Below, piece by piece: positions 9,489 to 18,485 of a stretch of 64,000 nt of DNA (within the stretch, counting starts at the first letter, position 1; the number at the start of each line of letters is the position of its first letter). The DNA comes from Polyangium mundeleinium (GTDB lineage: Bacteria > Myxococcota_A > Polyangia > Polyangiales > Polyangiaceae), in contig NZ_JAQNDO010000001.1 in assembly GCF_028369105.1 (NCBI RefSeq), positions 4,370,501 through 4,434,500 on the forward strand. The letters are read 5' to 3'. The notes under the pieces are model-generated. The model made no database searches and was not told the DNA's origin. It saw nothing but the letters and a program-made list of their open reading frames with translations. A program made the translations under genes and the position numbers.

Positions 9489-11051
9489 TCAACGCGCCTT
9501 GCGTCGCCGCTCGCCCTTCGCCGCTCGGAGGCCTGCCTCTTCCTCGGCGAGCGCCGCGAGCTCTGCGCTCTCTTCGGCCTCCTGCGCGTTCTTCCCGGGC
9601 CGCGGGAGCTCCTCGATCCGTTTTCCCCCGGCTGCGATGCGCATGCGTTCGCCCCCATGCTTTCGCGCGAGCTTCTCCCGCCGGATCTCCTGCCGCAGGC
9701 GCAGCTCCGCTTCTTCCTCGGGGGTCGGATCGACCGGGAACAGATACTTCACCGCGTGCGCGGCGAGCCCGACGCCCCAGCCAAGCACCGGGATAAACCA
9801 CCATTTCCCTCCCGCCGTCACCATGTCGAACAAGAAAAAGAATACGCTGAAGACGCCCCACATCGCCGCGTGCCGCTCGAGCTTCTGCTTCTGACGGGCC
9901 CGCTGCGCGGTCTTCCCGTCCGGGTCCGGCGCGGCCGGAGGCGTCGCGGGGGACGCCGGTTCGAGCGCCGGCTTGAGCGCCACGAGCGCCGCGCGGAGCT
10001 CCTCCTCCTCGACGCCCACCTCCCGCGCGGCCGCGGCGAGATCGGCATACGCGTACTTGCGCCCCTCCGCCTCCAGCTTCGCCTTGCGCTCGAGCGCGAG
10101 CGCGATCGCCTGCCCGAGCTCCTGCGTGGAGTAACGCCCCGCCGTGATCGGGCCCGACGAAGGCCGCGGGGCCACGCGCGGCTCGCCTTTCGGCCCCTTC
10201 GAATCCGCCTCCTCCGCGAGCGGTTCGAGCAGCTCCACGAGGTCGTCCATCGACCCGTACCGCTCCGCCGGCGAACGCGAGAGCGCGCGGCCGAGGACCT
10301 CTCGCAGCGCCGCGGGCACACCCTCGGCCCGCATCGGCCGCGGCGGCTCGGACATCATCGCCGCCACGGTCGAGAGCGCGTCGTGCGCGTCCCAGGGCCT
10401 CGTTCCCTCGCAAAGCTCGTACCCGAGCACCGCCCACGAGAACTGATCCGTGCGCCCGTCCGCGGACTTCCCGCGCACCTGCTCGGGCGCCATGTACATC
10501 GGCGTCCCGCTCACGCTGCTCTTCGTGGCGAGCGACGCCGCGCTCGGCTTCGCCGTGGGCCCTGCGGGATCCACGGGCGCCTGGCTGCGCCGTGCAATGC
10601 CGAAGTCGAGCACCTTCACCCGCCCGTCGCGCCGGACCATCACGTTCTCGGGCTTGATGTCGCGGTGCACGATCCCCGCCCGGTGCGCGGCCGCGAGCGC
10701 GCGGGCCACGTCGACGAGCCAGCGGATCTTGCGACCGACGGGCACGCTCGGATCACCGACGTAGGCGCGCAGCGTCTCGCCTTCGACGAGCTCCATCGCG
10801 ATGAACGGCTGCCCTTCCCACGCACCTGCGTCGTAGATGGCGATCGCGTTCGGATGATCGAGTGCTGCGACGGCCCGCGCTTCACGGAGCGCCCGCGCCG
10901 CGGCCTCCTCGTCGCCGGCCGCGAGCGTCTTCAGGGCGACCTTCCGATCGAGCTTCAGATCGTGGGCCCGATACACGACGCCCATGCCGCCCTCGCCGAG
11001 CACGGCTTCGATCTCGAAGCGGTCCGCCACCACGTCGGAAGCTTTCAGCAT
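9489..11051 (-). CDS. Ser/Thr protein kinase with C-terminal 2TM domain
   Basis: A 520-residue Hanks-type kinase. The N-terminal kinase domain has the glycine loop GEGGMGVVYRA, catalytic Lys in KVALKTL, HRDIKPENV, DFGIAR and an APE-like MAPEQVRG. After residue 275 comes an SHOCT-like/coiled region (REVGVEEEELRAALVAL), then a paired-helix membrane domain (FSVFFFLFDMV and WWFIPVLGWGVGLAAHAVKYL), which fits the 2TM family, and a charged tail. The kinase is therefore cytosolic with its C-terminus tethered to the inner membrane, opposite to PknB-type kinases, which sense through an extracellular C-terminus. Substrates are unknown. Confidence 0.9.
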   Translation of the reverse strand: MLKASDVVADRFEIEAVLGEGGMGVVYRAHDLKLDRKVALKTLAAGDEEAAARALREARAVAALDHPNAIAIYDAGAWEGQPFIAMELVEGETLRAYVGDPSVPVGRKIRWLVDVARALAAAHRAGIVHRDIKPENVMVRRDGRVKVLDFGIARRSQAPVDPAGPTAKPSAASLATKSSVSGTPMYMAPEQVRGKSADGRTDQFSWAVLGYELCEGTRPWDAHDALSTVAAMMSEPPRPMRAEGVPAALREVLGRALSRSPAERYGSMDDLVELLEPLAEEADSKGPKGEPRVAPRPSSGPITAGRYSTQELGQAIALALERKAKLEAEGRKYAYADLAAAAREVGVEEEELRAALVALKPALEPASPATPPAAPDPDGKTAQRARQKQKLERHAAMWGVFSVFFFLFDMVTAGGKWWFIPVLGWGVGLAAHAVKYLFPVDPTPEEEAELRLRQEIRREKLARKHGGERMRIAAGGKRIEELPRPGKNAQEAEESAELAALAEEEAGLRAAKGERRRKAR

Positions 11052-11198
11052 ACGGCGCGCGAGGGTAGCGCCCGCCGCGCCCGCGCGCGAGTCGTTCGAT
11101 GCGACACGAGCGAGCGCCGGATCTCGACATCATCCTTCCTTCCTTTGCGACGGCGGGCGCCTTAGGATCGGCCCCTCACTCCACGAGGAGGAACCCCC

Positions 11199-12725
11199 AT
11201 GCACGATCGACTTGCTTTTCTTTCGTTACGCCTCTCGCTCTTCGCCGCCCTCGGCCTCTCCGCCATCGCCTGCGGATCGAGCGTGGAGAACGGCGGCTCC
11301 GGTGGGGCCGGCGGCTCGGGCGGGAGCGCGAGTTCGAGTTCGAGTTCGAGCCAGGGCGGCGCCGGCGGCGGCGGTTTCCCCGGTTGCGCGGGCGGCACGC
11401 CCATTCTGCTCGCAAACGGCTCCGACAGCGGCTACGTGCGGTGCGACGACGACACGATCCACCGCGCGGCAGTCGTCGCATGCGACCCCACGATCAACGC
11501 GCCTGCCTGCGAAGGCACCGAGACGAACAAGTCGTGCACGACCGACGCCGATTGTACGGACAAACCGCACGGCAAATGCATCCACCGGGACGCGTCCGGC
11601 GAGGACCCCAATACCTCCTGCGGCTGCGCGTATGCGTGCGCGAACGACGCCGAGTGCGGAGCGGACTCCGTCTGCGTCTGTGACGGCGTCGTCGACAATG
11701 GCGTCGCCTGGTCTCGCTGCTCCGTGTCCGCCACCTGCAAGGTCGACGCCGATTGTCCGAGCGGCGAGTGTGGCATCACCTCGTTCTTTGATGGATGTTA
11801 CCCGCAGGTCGGCCTCGCGTGCCGCTCGGACGCGGACGCCTGCCGCGTCGACGCCGATTGCATGGGCGGCGCCGCTTGCGTGACGATCCCGTGGAACTCG
11901 ACCCCGGGCACGTTCACCTGCGAGACGGATTCCTGCGCGATCGGCCGCCCCTTGCTCGTTGCCGGCGCTGCCCGCACCGCGCCTGCTTCGGCCCGCGTCG
12001 ATTGGATCCTCGCCGAAATCACGCCCGACACGGCGTCGCTCGATCCGGCCGTCCGGAGCGCGCTCGCCGAGGCGTGGACCGAGATTGCCGCGCTCGAACA
12101 CGCGTCCGTCGCGAGCTTCGCGCGCTTCACGCTCCAGCTCATGGCCCTCGGCGCGCCGCCCGAGCTGCTCTTCGCCGCGCAACAGGCCGCCGCCGACGAG
12201 GTCGAGCATGCCCGCGTCGGGTATGCCCTCGCGAGCCGGTATGCCGATCGCCCGATCGGCCCCTCGAAGCTCGATCTCACGGGCGTCCCGCTCGACACCG
12301 ACCCCCGCGTGGTGCTCGCCTCCCTCATCGAGGAGGCTTGCGTGGGTGAGACGATCGGCGCCGCCGAGGCGCTCGCGCTCGCGGGGATCGTGCGTGATCC
12401 CGTGCTGCGCGAGGTCCACGCGCGGATCGCCGAGGACGAGCAGCGCCACGCCGAGCTCGCCTGGCGCACCCTGCGATTCCTGCTCGCCGGGGCTGACGAG
12501 GACACGCGCCGCTTCGCCCGCGCCACGTTCGACCGGGCGATCGAGGCCGCGTCCGCGGAGCCTTCCCTCCGGCGCGCCGTCGTGGCCGAGGACGTTGGTC
12601 TTTTGTCCTCCAAGCAAATCGGCGCCCTCCGCCGGCAGGCTTTGCGTGACGTCGTGCGTCCTTGCGCCGACGCGCTCCTCGCGCCTGCCGTCGCGCCGGT
12701 CGCCCTGGCCGACCTCCATGCCTGA
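11199..12725 (+). CDS. Ferritin-like domain lipoprotein
   Basis: A 508-residue lipoprotein (lipobox SAIAC). The ATG is preceded by CGAGGAGGA eight bases upstream. A Gly/Ser linker and a Cys-rich region of small disulfide motifs (NKSCTTDADCTDK, CGCAYACANDAECG) fill residues about 30-250. The C-terminal 240 residues are helical and ferritin-like: EIAALEHASVASFARF, AADEVEHARVGYAL, EEACVGETIGAAEAL and RIAEDEQRHAELAW supply the paired E and ExxH ligands of a di-iron site. Known myxobacterial proteins of this type are uncharacterised. It may bind iron or protect against peroxide at the envelope. Confidence 0.83.
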   Translation: MHDRLAFLSLRLSLFAALGLSAIACGSSVENGGSGGAGGSGGSASSSSSSSQGGAGGGGFPGCAGGTPILLANGSDSGYVRCDDDTIHRAAVVACDPTINAPACEGTETNKSCTTDADCTDKPHGKCIHRDASGEDPNTSCGCAYACANDAECGADSVCVCDGVVDNGVAWSRCSVSATCKVDADCPSGECGITSFFDGCYPQVGLACRSDADACRVDADCMGGAACVTIPWNSTPGTFTCETDSCAIGRPLLVAGAARTAPASARVDWILAEITPDTASLDPAVRSALAEAWTEIAALEHASVASFARFTLQLMALGAPPELLFAAQQAAADEVEHARVGYALASRYADRPIGPSKLDLTGVPLDTDPRVVLASLIEEACVGETIGAAEALALAGIVRDPVLREVHARIAEDEQRHAELAWRTLRFLLAGADEDTRRFARATFDRAIEAASAEPSLRRAVVAEDVGLLSSKQIGALRRQALRDVVRPCADALLAPAVAPVALADLHA

Positions 12726-12839
12726 GCGCCTCCGCTCGCGCCCGTGACTTCGCGCGGCTCCGGGGTTCACGCTCTCCATAGCCGCGCGTTTCTCCCTTGA
12801 CACAAGCGCGAAACATCCGGTCTGCTGGACTCTGTCCGC

Positions 12840-13955
12840 ATGTTTCGCCGTGCCCGCGCCCCCATGGCCCTCGGCGGCCTCGCGCTCCTCGTGATGGGGC
12901 TCGCGGTCCTGTCGCTGGGCTCGCGATCGGCGCCCATGGCATCGGCGGCCGTGCAGGTCGAGGCGCCGCTTTCCCCGCCTGCGCCTCTGCCTGCGCCTCT
13001 GCCTGCGCCTCTGCCTGCGCCTCTGCCTGCGCCCCCGCCGGCGAGCGTGTCCTCCGCGACAGTGCCTGCGGTGCTGGCCCCGGACACGCTCCCCGCGCCT
13101 CCGCCGGTCGCGAGTGCAAAGCCGGGCGAACGCGCCGACGCCCATTTTGATCGTTCCTGGCGTGCGCCGCTCGCCGGCGGGCTCTTGATGTTCCCGCCGT
13201 CGTGGTCGTCGGAGGACGGCCAGTACGACCTCGTCCTGCACCTCAACGGCAACACGGACCTCGTCGAGGAAAACTACGGATACGCGGGCGTGAACGCGGT
13301 CGTGGCCATCCTGAACCTCGGCGTCGGCTCGGGCGTTTACGAGGACCGGTTCGCCGATCCCGCCGGCCTTCGGCTCATCCTGTCACGTGCGCAGGACGTC
13401 ATGGTGGCGCGCGGTTTGAAAAATGCCCGCCTCCGGCGCATCGGCCTTTCGGCCTGGAGCTCGGGCTACGGCGGCATCATCAAGATTCTTTTGCATGAGG
13501 AGTTCTTCGAACGAATCAACGCGATCGTCCTCATCGATTCCATTCATTGCGGATACGACCCGCACTCGAAGGCGCTCAAGCAAGATCAGATCGAGCCCAC
13601 CCGCCGCTTCGCGAAGAAGGCTGTGGACGGGAAGGTCCTGCTCTCGATCGTGCACTCGGAGATCGAGACGTACGGCTATCACAATGCCCACCGCACCACC
13701 GATTTCGTGCTCGCATCGGTGGGCGTCTCGCGGACGCCGACGAACGTCTTTCAGCCCTTGCCGAACGTCCCGGCGATGAAGCACGTCGTCCCGAACGCGT
13801 ACATGAAGCCGCTCGAACCGCTCACGGAGGCGCACCGCGGGGAGCTGCACGTGCGGGGGTACGGCGGCACCGGGCCCTATACGCACATGCTGCACCTCAT
13901 TCAATTCTCGACGACCGCGCTGCCGGATCTCGTGGCGTTTTGGGGCACGCGTTAG
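12840..13955 (+). CDS. Exported alpha/beta-hydrolase-like protein
   Basis: A 371-residue protein with an N-terminal membrane anchor or signal (LGGLALLVMGLAVLSL), a repetitive Pro/Leu/Ala linker (residues 41-80) and an alpha/beta-hydrolase-like domain. LVLHLNGNTDLVEENYG looks like the oxyanion strand, LSAWSSGYGG the nucleophile elbow with Ser in a GxSxG-like turn, and a late His lies in GTGPYTHMLHL. The stop codon lies inside the palindromic element at 13953-14080. Substrate unknown; the fold assignment is from motif reading only. Confidence 0.7.
   Translation: MFRRARAPMALGGLALLVMGLAVLSLGSRSAPMASAAVQVEAPLSPPAPLPAPLPAPLPAPLPAPPPASVSSATVPAVLAPDTLPAPPPVASAKPGERADAHFDRSWRAPLAGGLLMFPPSWSSEDGQYDLVLHLNGNTDLVEENYGYAGVNAVVAILNLGVGSGVYEDRFADPAGLRLILSRAQDVMVARGLKNARLRRIGLSAWSSGYGGIIKILLHEEFFERINAIVLIDSIHCGYDPHSKALKQDQIEPTRRFAKKAVDGKVLLSIVHSEIETYGYHNAHRTTDFVLASVGVSRTPTNVFQPLPNVPAMKHVVPNAYMKPLEPLTEAHRGELHVRGYGGTGPYTHMLHLIQFSTTALPDLVAFWGTR
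12978..13032 (+). repeat. 12-base tandem repeat encoding a Pro-Leu-Pro-Ala linker
   Basis: About four and a half head-to-tail copies of CCTGCGCCTCTG lie in frame within the hydrolase-like gene, encoding PAPL units. The unit is a multiple of three, so copy-number changes would only alter linker length. Confidence 0.85.
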
Positions 13956-14080
13956 CAGCCTGTGGACTCATCTGCTGCGCGCCCCGAATCGTCGGTCGAC
14001 ATCGCTCGAAATCCTTCAGGATTCCTCGCTCCGTCGCCCTAGCTTCGGGGCGCTCGCGACGATGATTCCACAGGCTGCTA
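13953..14080. repeat. Nested palindromic element between convergent genes
   Basis: A 128-base segment bounded by perfect 14-base inverted repeats, TAGCAGCCTGTGGA (13953-13966) and its complement (14067-14080). Inside is a perfect 10-base pair GCGCCCCGAA/TTCGGGGCGC (13979-13988, 14044-14053), and at the centre AATCCT-TC-AGGATT (14010-14023). The outer arms supply the TAG stop of the gene on each side. The whole can fold into one cruciform. It may be a terminator, but no T-tract follows and the terminal repeats resemble a small non-autonomous mobile repeat. Confidence 0.65.
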
Positions 14081-17000
14081 GCCCTCGTTCCGCGGACGAA
14101 CGCCCGAAAGCGCCGCATACAACGTATCCATCTCGACGGGCTTGACGAGGTGCGCGGAAAACCCTGCCGCGCGGGCGCGATCACGATCGCCCGGCTGCGC
14201 ATATCCGCTCAGCGCGAGCAGGCGCTGAGGCGCCGGCGAGAGCTCGCGGAGGCGCCCGGCGAGCTCGTAGCCATCCATCACCGGCAGGCCAATGTCGAGC
14301 ACCGCGACCTCGGGCTGCCATTGCCGTCCGAGATCGAGGCCGCTCGGGCCGTCGAACGCCACGCGCGTCTCGTAGCCCGCTGCCCGGAGCGCCTCCGCGA
14401 GCAGCACCGCGGCGTCCTGGTTATCGTCCACGACGAGGACACGGCAGCGCCATGCGGGCGCCGCGTCCACGCGCCGCTCCCACGTGCGCGGCGGTGCGCT
14501 CATTTTCGACGTGGTGAGTGGCAAACGCACGATGAATTCGCTGCCGAGGCCACGCCCCGCGCTCCGCGCCTCGATGTGTCCGCCGTGCGCCTCCGTCAGG
14601 TTTTTCACGATGGCGAGGCCGAGCCCGAGGCCTCCCTCGCTCCGATCGATCGCCCGGCCGCCTTGCACGAAGAGGTCGAAGATCCGCGGCAAGAGATCGG
14701 GAGGGATGCCGATTCCCGAATCCCTCACGCGCAGCGTGGCCCATCCCTCCTCGTGGGAGGCGGAGACCTCCACGTGGCCTCCCTTGTCGGTATATTTTGC
14801 GGCGTTCGTCAGGAGGTTTCCGACGACCTGCGCGAGGCGCATCTCGTCCCCGTCGATCACGAGCCCCTCGGCCGGCACGGCGACGCGCAAGGTGTGGCCG
14901 CGCTGCTCGATCAAGGGGCTCGATTGCTCGAGGGCCTTCGCGACCACCTCGGTGAGCTCCAGGGGGCGGCGCCGGAGCTCGATTTTGCCGCGTGCGATCC
15001 GGGAGACGTCGAGCAGATCGTCCACGAGCCGCACGAGGTGCTGTACTTGCCGCTCGATGACGGCCCGCTCGCGTTCGAGCGTGGAGCCATTGCGCAGCCG
15101 CATGAGCTCGAGCGCCGTGAGAATGGGCGAGAGCGGGTTCCGGAGCTCGTGGCCGAGCATCGCGAGAAACTCGTCTTTCGCTCGGCTCGCGGCTTCGGCG
15201 CGTGCTTTGGCCTGGGAGCGTGCCTGCGAGAGCGAGATCTGGGATGCAACCCGCGCAAGGAGCTCGCGGGCCGAGAAGGGCTTGATCACGTAATCGTCGG
15301 CGCCGGCGTCGAGACCCTCGACGCGCGCCGCCTCGCCCGCGCGCGCGGAGAGCATCACGATCGGAATCGAGGACGTCCGCGGACTCTGCCGCAGCGCGCG
15401 CAGGAGCGCGAAGCCATCCATGCCGGGCATCATCACGTCGCAGAGCACGAGATCCGGGGGCGAGCGCCGCGCCTCCGTGAGCGCTGCCATTCCGGAGGGC
15501 ACCGCCGTCACGTCCCACCGTGGGGCGAGCAATCGATGCAGATACCCGCGCATGTCGGTATTGTCGTCCACCACGAGAATCCGCGCGCGGGGCGCCGCCT
15601 CCCGCGTGGGAGGCTCGCCTTTCGCGGAGAAATGCAGCACGTGCTCATCGGGCTCGGGCAGCCAGCGCAAGGCCTCTTCAAGAAATGGCGCGGGGCCGAT
15701 CGCCGTGGAGGCGAGCGCGAGCGGCGCGCCAATGCGATCCGCGGGCAAATGCGCGGCGCCCGTGCGCAGCGAGATCCGGAACGTGCTGCCCCGACCGACC
15801 TCGCTCTCGACCTCGATCTCGCCGCCGTGCAAGCGCACGAGATCCTGCACGAGCGCAAGCCCGATCCCGGCGCCCTCGTGCGTCCGGGCCCGCGCGCCCT
15901 GCACGCGGTGAAATCGCTCGAAGATCCTCGGGAGCTCCGACGCGGGGATGCCGGTGCCCGTGTCCCGGACCGCGAGGATCACCCGATCCCCGGCGTGGCG
16001 CAGCGACACCGCGATCTCGCCGTCGAACGTGAATTTGAGCGCGTTCGAGAGCAGATTGAGCACGATCTTCTCCCACATGTCGTGGTCGACGTACATCGAC
16101 TCGGACAGGGGCAGGCAATCGACGTCGAGCCGCAGCCCGGCGCGCTCGATGGCCGAGCGGAACGTGCCGGCGAGCTCGCTGGTCATCCGGGCGAGATCCG
16201 TCGCGACATACGAGGCGTCGATGCGCCCCGCCTCGATACGGGCGAAATCGAGCAGGCTCTTCACGAGCTTGAGCAGCCGCTCCGCGCTCCGCTGCGCGAG
16301 ATCCACGTGCGTACGTTGCGCGTCCGTGAGCGGGGGATCGCCGAGGGCGAGCTCTTCGAGCGGGCCCAGCATCATCGTCAGCGGCGTCCGGAATTCGTGG
16401 CTCACGTTGCTGAAAAACGTGGTCTTGGCCCGGTCGATCTCGGCGAGGGCCTCGGCGCGCCGCCGCTCCGATTCGTGGGCGCCGGCGTTCGTCAGCGCGC
16501 TCCCGATCTGCGCGGCCGCGAGCTCCAGGTAATTGCGATAGGCGGCGTCGAGCCGCAGCCGCGGGCTGATGCCCAGGACGAGCGCGCCGGCGATCCGGCC
16601 GAGGCCATGGTCCTCGACGGGCAGCACGATCGCTTGCTCGATCGGCTCCGCCCACGGCTCGCACACGAGCTCGCCGACGCGCCTCCGCACGTCGTCCACG
16701 ACCCTGCCGCTGCGCCGCATGTTCACCTCGTGGATCGGCCAGGGCCCCTCCGTGTCCTCGGGGGACGGCGCCCAGCACGCGCGGTGATTCGCAGGGAGCC
16801 CGGAAAAACCAGCGAGGCGCGCGACGGAGCCGGTCTCGTCGAGCAGATACAGCAAAACGAAGGGGACGTCGTTTCGATTCTCGGCGAGGTGCCGCGCCGC
16901 CGCCTGGCAGACCTCCTCCGCCGAGCGTGCGCCGAGCATCGCGGCGCCGAGCGCGCCGAGGTTTTGCAGCCGCCTTCGCCCGAGCACCTCGCCCGTCTCC

Positions 17001-17482
17001 TCGGAGCACGCGCAAAACACGCCCGCGATGGAGCCGGTGTCGTCGTTGATGGGGCTGTACGAATACGTGAAATACGCCTCTTCGGTGTACCCATTCCGAT
17101 CGACGGGCAAGAGGACCTCGTCGCCGGAGAGCGAGCGCCCCTCGCGCAGGACCGCCTCGGCCCAGGGGCCGATGATGTGCCAGACCTCCGACCACACCTC
17201 GGACGCCGGCCGCGCGAGGGCGGCCGGGTGCCGCTGGCCGAGAATGGGCACGTAGGCGTCGTTGTAAAAGCCGAGCAGCTCGCGCCCCCACCAGACGAAC
17301 ATCGGGTGCCGGGCGCCCAGGATCATCTGGATCGCCGTCTTCAGGCTGCGATCCCAGCCCGCTGGCACGCCCACGGTCGTGCCCTCCCAATCGTGAGCCC
17401 GCATGCGCGCGCCCATCTCCCCGCCCCCGCGGAGACAATCGGCCATTCTGGAACACGCTCCGTCGAGGGGCGATGATTGCAT
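14078..17482 (-). CDS. Hybrid sensor histidine kinase / response regulator
   Basis: A large cytosolic phosphorelay protein with two kinase modules. From the ATG at 17482 (MQSSPLDG; longer starts up to 17659 exist) it has about 1134 residues. Order: PAS-like region (FVWWGRELLGFYNDAYVPIL), GAF-like region (ALGAAMLGARSAEEVC), first HisKA (FFSNVSHEFRTPL), HATPase, receiver 1 (ILVVDDNTDMRG, DLVLCDVMMPGMDG), second HisKA (FLAMLGHELRNPL), HATPase with DSGIGIPP, and receiver 2 (VLVVDDNQDAA, VAVLDIGLPVMDG). No membrane segment was seen, so the signal is probably cytosolic. It is likely a multi-step relay, and the final phosphate acceptor is not adjacent. Confidence 0.92.
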   Translation of the reverse strand: MQSSPLDGACSRMADCLRGGGEMGARMRAHDWEGTTVGVPAGWDRSLKTAIQMILGARHPMFVWWGRELLGFYNDAYVPILGQRHPAALARPASEVWSEVWHIIGPWAEAVLREGRSLSGDEVLLPVDRNGYTEEAYFTYSYSPINDDTGSIAGVFCACSEETGEVLGRRRLQNLGALGAAMLGARSAEEVCQAAARHLAENRNDVPFVLLYLLDETGSVARLAGFSGLPANHRACWAPSPEDTEGPWPIHEVNMRRSGRVVDDVRRRVGELVCEPWAEPIEQAIVLPVEDHGLGRIAGALVLGISPRLRLDAAYRNYLELAAAQIGSALTNAGAHESERRRAEALAEIDRAKTTFFSNVSHEFRTPLTMMLGPLEELALGDPPLTDAQRTHVDLAQRSAERLLKLVKSLLDFARIEAGRIDASYVATDLARMTSELAGTFRSAIERAGLRLDVDCLPLSESMYVDHDMWEKIVLNLLSNALKFTFDGEIAVSLRHAGDRVILAVRDTGTGIPASELPRIFERFHRVQGARARTHEGAGIGLALVQDLVRLHGGEIEVESEVGRGSTFRISLRTGAAHLPADRIGAPLALASTAIGPAPFLEEALRWLPEPDEHVLHFSAKGEPPTREAAPRARILVVDDNTDMRGYLHRLLAPRWDVTAVPSGMAALTEARRSPPDLVLCDVMMPGMDGFALLRALRQSPRTSSIPIVMLSARAGEAARVEGLDAGADDYVIKPFSARELLARVASQISLSQARSQAKARAEAASRAKDEFLAMLGHELRNPLSPILTALELMRLRNGSTLERERAVIERQVQHLVRLVDDLLDVSRIARGKIELRRRPLELTEVVAKALEQSSPLIEQRGHTLRVAVPAEGLVIDGDEMRLAQVVGNLLTNAAKYTDKGGHVEVSASHEEGWATLRVRDSGIGIPPDLLPRIFDLFVQGGRAIDRSEGGLGLGLAIVKNLTEAHGGHIEARSAGRGLGSEFIVRLPLTTSKMSAPPRTWERRVDAAPAWRCRVLVVDDNQDAAVLLAEALRAAGYETRVAFDGPSGLDLGRQWQPEVAVLDIGLPVMDGYELAGRLRELSPAPQRLLALSGYAQPGDRDRARAAGFSAHLVKPVEMDTLYAALSGVRPRNEG

Positions 17483-17699
17483 GATCTTTCGAGGGAGGAC
17501 ACCCGCCCCTCCGCGCTCGCTGGAGGCAGAGACAGGCTGGGGACGCAGGAACGCTAAGGGAAATGCAGGTCCCCCGTCGCTCCGTCGTTTCGTCGAAAGA
17601 CGGAGAATGCGTCGCAGGAATCCTCCGTCAGGGGAACCCTGAACGCGGGTCCGGCCCATCCGGACGAACCCCGCTCGGGTTTGGCACGAAAAAAACGAT

Positions 17700-18347
17700 T
17701 CAGCCGAGGACCAGCGGGACGATGTCCTCGGGTTTTTCCAGCCAGTGCGAGGGCTCGGACGGGGCGAGGTGGGCGCGCGACATCGGTCCCCAAAGCGCGG
17801 CGCCCGTCGCGACCCCGGCGCTCCGCCCGGCGTGCATGTCGTGCAGGCTGTCGCCCACGAAGATCGCCTCCTCGGGCCGGGCTCCGAGCTGCGCCAGGGC
17901 GAGATCGACCGGCTCTTTGTGCGGCTTCGGGTTCGTCACGTCATCGGCGCAGACGAGGATCGAAAACACATCCGAGAGCCCCGCGACGTCGAGCCCGCGC
18001 AGGGTGCTGTGCCGGTTCTTGCTCGTCACGACGGCGATCTTCACGCCCGCCTCGGCGAGCGAGCGGACGCAGGAGACCGCGCCGGGGTAGGGCCGCACGC
18101 ACGCGTCGTGGTGCGCGAGGTTGTAAGCCCGGTACGTCTCGATCATCGCGAGCACCGCCTCCGGATCGTCCGCGAAGCCGGCGAGCTGCGCCTTGAGCGG
18201 CGTGCCGACGCCGCGGAGGAGCACGTCGTCCTCGCACGGCGGCAGGCCGTGGATGGCGAACGTGTGATGATAACTGTCGAGGATGAGGCGGATCGAGTCG
18301 ATCAGCGTGCCGTCGAGATCAAAGAGGACCGTCTTGTATCGCCGCAT
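17700..18347 (-). CDS. HAD-superfamily hydrolase (phosphoglycolate phosphatase-like)
   Basis: A 215-residue HAD phosphatase. I chose the ATG at 18347 because the protein then starts MRRYKTVLFDLDGTLID, exactly where the family begins; the frame is open far upstream but reads antisense to the DUF4139 gene. Motif I is DLDGT, motif II VVTSKN, motif III Lys in NPKPHKEP, and motif IV VGDSLHDM. The helical cap between motifs I and II is typical of Gph/PGMB-type enzymes. Substrate preference (phosphoglycolate, sugar phosphate or pyrophosphate) cannot be decided. Confidence 0.88.
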   Translation of the reverse strand: MRRYKTVLFDLDGTLIDSIRLILDSYHHTFAIHGLPPCEDDVLLRGVGTPLKAQLAGFADDPEAVLAMIETYRAYNLAHHDACVRPYPGAVSCVRSLAEAGVKIAVVTSKNRHSTLRGLDVAGLSDVFSILVCADDVTNPKPHKEPVDLALAQLGARPEEAIFVGDSLHDMHAGRSAGVATGAALWGPMSRAHLAPSEPSHWLEKPEDIVPLVLG

Positions 18348-18485
18348 GAGTGCCGCGTCATTACCACGTTCCCGCCCGGGCGCACGTGACGCCTCGGGGC
18401 GGAAGGAGCCTCGGAGATTTCGGGGAACTCGTCCAGGCGTGGCGTGTCCCTGCCCCGACCGTCCAGAAAACCCGAGGCCCCTTCG

